Assembly: GCF_002858675.1 (NCBI RefSeq)
Contig: NZ_PJZF01000001.1
Location: forward strand, 585,391 to 649,390
DNA: 64,000 nucleotides
From: Chimaeribacter californicus
GTDB taxonomy: Bacteria > Pseudomonadota > Gammaproteobacteria > Enterobacterales > Enterobacteriaceae
Direction of reading: 5' to 3'
Made by a program: the position numbers and the translations under genes. This document shows positions 62,406 through 64,000 of the stretch, piece by piece (within the stretch, counting starts at the first letter, position 1; each line of letters begins with the position of its first letter). The notes beneath the pieces are model-generated. The model was not told the DNA's origin, searched no databases, and worked only from the letters and a program-made list of their open reading frames with translations.

Positions 62406-62969
62406 TTAGGCCGGTAGCAGACCGGCGGCGCGGTAGCTGGCGATCAGGTCATCGAACAGGGTGATGTCAGACCGGCTTCGGGCCATCAGTTGCGCACCCG
62501 ATACCGCTGCAAAAATGGCGCGGGCGCGCCCTTCGCTCTCCGTGGGCTCCACAATACCTGCTGCATTCAGGGTTTTGGTGAGCCACGCGACGTTGATGTC
62601 TGCGAAGGTTTGCACCTCTTTTTTCACCGGATCCGGCAGGTCGTCATATTCGGCTGACATAAAACTCCCCATGCAGAGGCGGTTGCCGCGCTCAAGTGAA
62701 CGCCGGAAAATCTGCGGGTACTGCCGCAGGCTGCTCAGGGCGTCCGGCGCGGCGGCAGCCATCGCCTCTAAATCCGCTGCGGTGTCCTCCCAGTAACGCC
62801 GCGCAACAGCAGCACCCAGATCCGCCTTGCTCGGGAAATGGTGGTAAATGCTCGCCGCCTTGATGCCCACCTCACCCGCTAAATCACGGAAATTTAATCC
62901 GCCGTATCCGTGCGCCTGCGCGCTCTGCCGCGCCGCCGTCAAAATCGCTTCTTTGGCGTTTTTACTCAT
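62406..62969 (-). CDS. TetR-family regulator
   Basis: The 187-residue protein has the TetR helix-turn-helix (residues about 8-55, FRDLAGEVGIKAASIYHHFPSKADL) and an all-helical ligand domain with FDDLIASYRAAGLLP at the end. It is divergent from the amidase gene across 125 bases that contain two candidate inverted repeats, so it probably represses the amidase and itself. Confidence 0.9.
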   Translation of the reverse strand: MSKNAKEAILTAARQSAQAHGYGGLNFRDLAGEVGIKAASIYHHFPSKADLGAAVARRYWEDTAADLEAMAAAAPDALSSLRQYPQIFRRSLERGNRLCMGSFMSAEYDDLPDPVKKEVQTFADINVAWLTKTLNAAGIVEPTESEGRARAIFAAVSGAQLMARSRSDITLFDDLIASYRAAGLLPA

Positions 62970-63010
62970 GCCTCCCTCCTCGCTCTACGTCGTGACTGCC
63001 AAAATATTAT

Positions 63011-63083
63011 CCTACCATGTGGCAGGCAGGGCTTGACAGCGAAAAATAACGCGCCCATGCTTAAACTACCAACTGATAGGTAG
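63011..63083. promoter_or_regulatory. TetR/amidase divergent operator region
   Basis: CCTACCATGTGGCAGG (63011-63026) and CTACC-N8-GGTAG (63066-63083) are near and perfect inverted repeats of the type TetR proteins bind. A TTGACA box at 63033-63038 lies between them, but no clear -10 box follows at 17 bases. Confidence 0.5.
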
Positions 63084-63094
63084 AGAGGTGAGGT

Positions 63095-64000
63095 ATGAAT
63101 AGCGACATCATTTTTTCCGACGCCACCCGGCTGGCGGAACTGATCCGCTCGCGGGAAATCTCCCCGGTCGAGGTGATGCAGGCGCATCTTGATCGCATTG
63201 AGGCCACCAATCCGCAGGTTAATGCGATTGTCACCGTGGCGGAGGGGGCGCTCAACGCCGCGAAAGCTGCTGAGGCGGCAGTGATGGCGGGTGAAACACT
63301 GGGCCCGTTGCACGGGGTGCCTTTTACGGTGAAAGACTCCATTGATACCGCCGGGGTGATGACCCAGCGCGGATCGCCGATCTTCAGGCACCGCCTGCCG
63401 GACGCGGATGCCACCAGCGTGGCGCGCCTGAAAAAGGCGGGCGGCATTCTGCTGGCGAAAACCAACCTGCCCGAGTTCTCCTACTGGATTGAGAGCGACA
63501 ACCTGCTCTCCGGCCGCACCAATAACCCGTGGGATCTGACGCGCACACCGGGCGGCTCCAGTGGTGGGGAGTCCGCGGCGATTGCGGCGGGCATGTCACC
63601 GCTGGGGTTGGGCACCGACCTGGCGATCTCCGTGCGCGGCCCGGCGGCACAAACCGGCATTACTTCGATGAAAGCGACGCACGGCAGCGTGCCGATGACC
63701 GGCATCTGGCCGCGTGCACCCCGCCGCTTCTGGCATGTCGGGCCGATGGCCCGCTCAGTGCGCGATATCGCACTCGCGTTCTCACAACTCACCGGCCCCG
63801 ATGGTCAGGACGCCTTCTCCACCCAGGCTGCACACCCGCTTCCCCACACCGATCGCCCGTTGCGCATCGGGTGGATGGTCGGCCCCGGCTTCGGGCCGGT
63901 CGCTCCTGACGTTGCGGCGGTAGTGAAAGCGGCGGCCGGGGCGCTGGAGGCGCAGGGGCTATTTGTGGAACCGGTGGGCATTCCGGCACTGGAGCGGGAT
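63095..64000 (+). CDS. Amidase-signature enzyme, N-terminal part (cut by window edge)
   Basis: The frame is open for 302 codons to the end of the window, so only the N-terminal part is present. The amidase signature is visible: catalytic Lys in PFTVKDSIDTAG, cis-Ser region TPGGSSGGESAAIAAG, and the nucleophile Ser in GTDLAISVRGPAA. The usual GGSxR before the nucleophile reads AISVR here, so the oxyanion loop is changed. The enzyme hydrolyses a carboxamide of unknown kind. The start follows GTGAGGT by 3 bases. Confidence 0.88.
   Translation, partial: MNSDIIFSDATRLAELIRSREISPVEVMQAHLDRIEATNPQVNAIVTVAEGALNAAKAAEAAVMAGETLGPLHGVPFTVKDSIDTAGVMTQRGSPIFRHRLPDADATSVARLKKAGGILLAKTNLPEFSYWIESDNLLSGRTNNPWDLTRTPGGSSGGESAAIAAGMSPLGLGTDLAISVRGPAAQTGITSMKATHGSVPMTGIWPRAPRRFWHVGPMARSVRDIALAFSQLTGPDGQDAFSTQAAHPLPHTDRPLRIGWMVGPGFGPVAPDVAAVVKAAAGALEAQGLFVEPVGIPALERD

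Noticed and set aside
1..64000. tRNA, rRNA, integrase, transposase or phage structural genes
   Set aside because: None was recognised on either strand by motif reading; a scan with dedicated models could still find small RNAs.

Overview
The window is about 64 kb of GC-rich chromosome from a member of the Enterobacterales. The closest relatives of its proteins are enterobacterial: Dcp, YedJ, a YpfH-like esterase, BcsEFG/BcsRQABC, Idi, YmdB, a Rob-like activator and Salmonella-type Gfr proteins. The genus cannot be fixed from the sequence alone; a Serratia/Gibbsiella-like relative is plausible. No rRNA, tRNA, CRISPR array or complete insertion sequence was recognised. Both ends cut through genes: the 3' end of dcp on the left and the 5' part of an amidase on the right.

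Layout. 0-10 kb holds the dcp end, an MFS exporter divergent from a SufR-like Cys-cluster regulator, a YpfH-like hydrolase whose nucleophile Ser is Asp, a small DUF2158 protein, a TIM-barrel isomerase, yedJ, a Rob-like activator, a GntR/FCD regulator, an NAD(P)-binding protein and an NTF2-like protein. 10-14.6 kb is a MarR-controlled tripartite efflux operon (MarR, MFS, HlyD-type adaptor, outer-membrane factor) with a perfect 18-bp palindrome at the regulator start. 14.7-17.6 kb is an accessory patch: a small membrane protein gene and a DUF1778/GNAT toxin-antitoxin pair, flanked by two oppositely oriented copies of a hairpin-rich repeat, then a candidate terminator-ended small RNA. 17.7-23.5 kb is an RND efflux operon with its own outer-membrane factor. 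23.5-29.2 kb carries a LysR regulator, a sugar-acid-type MFS transporter, a peptidoglycan-binding/amidase-like protein, a nitroreductase and an iron-containing alcohol dehydrogenase.

29.2-42.2 kb is a type I cellulose locus, bcsGFE divergent from bcsRQABC. The bcsZ endoglucanase gene normally found between bcsB and bcsC is absent. After a gene-poor 1.5 kb stretch, 44.2-51.7 kb is a sigma-54-dependent Amadori-compound operon of the gfr type: a LevR-like activator, a mannose-family PTS (IIA, IIB, IIC, IID) and two SIS-domain deglycases, with a consensus -24/-12 promoter. 52-55.6 kb has a PQQ-type sugar dehydrogenase lipoprotein coupled to a DUF2231 membrane protein, an SDR and idi. 55.8-57.6 kb holds a GntR/UTRA regulator behind an array of TTGTATTA/TAATACAA sites and a YmdB-like macrodomain hydrolase. 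57.6-61.5 kb encodes a neighbouring PBP3-like and PBP2-like transpeptidase pair that look like second copies of FtsI and MrdA. A third copy of the hairpin repeat follows, then a TetR/amidase divergent pair.

Most notable are the hairpin-mosaic repeat family, where one hairpin keeps its loop core while the stem changes by compensatory pairs in all three copies; the adjacent alternative PBP2/PBP3 genes; the missing bcsZ; the Ser-to-Asp esterase; and several unusually clean palindromic operator candidates.
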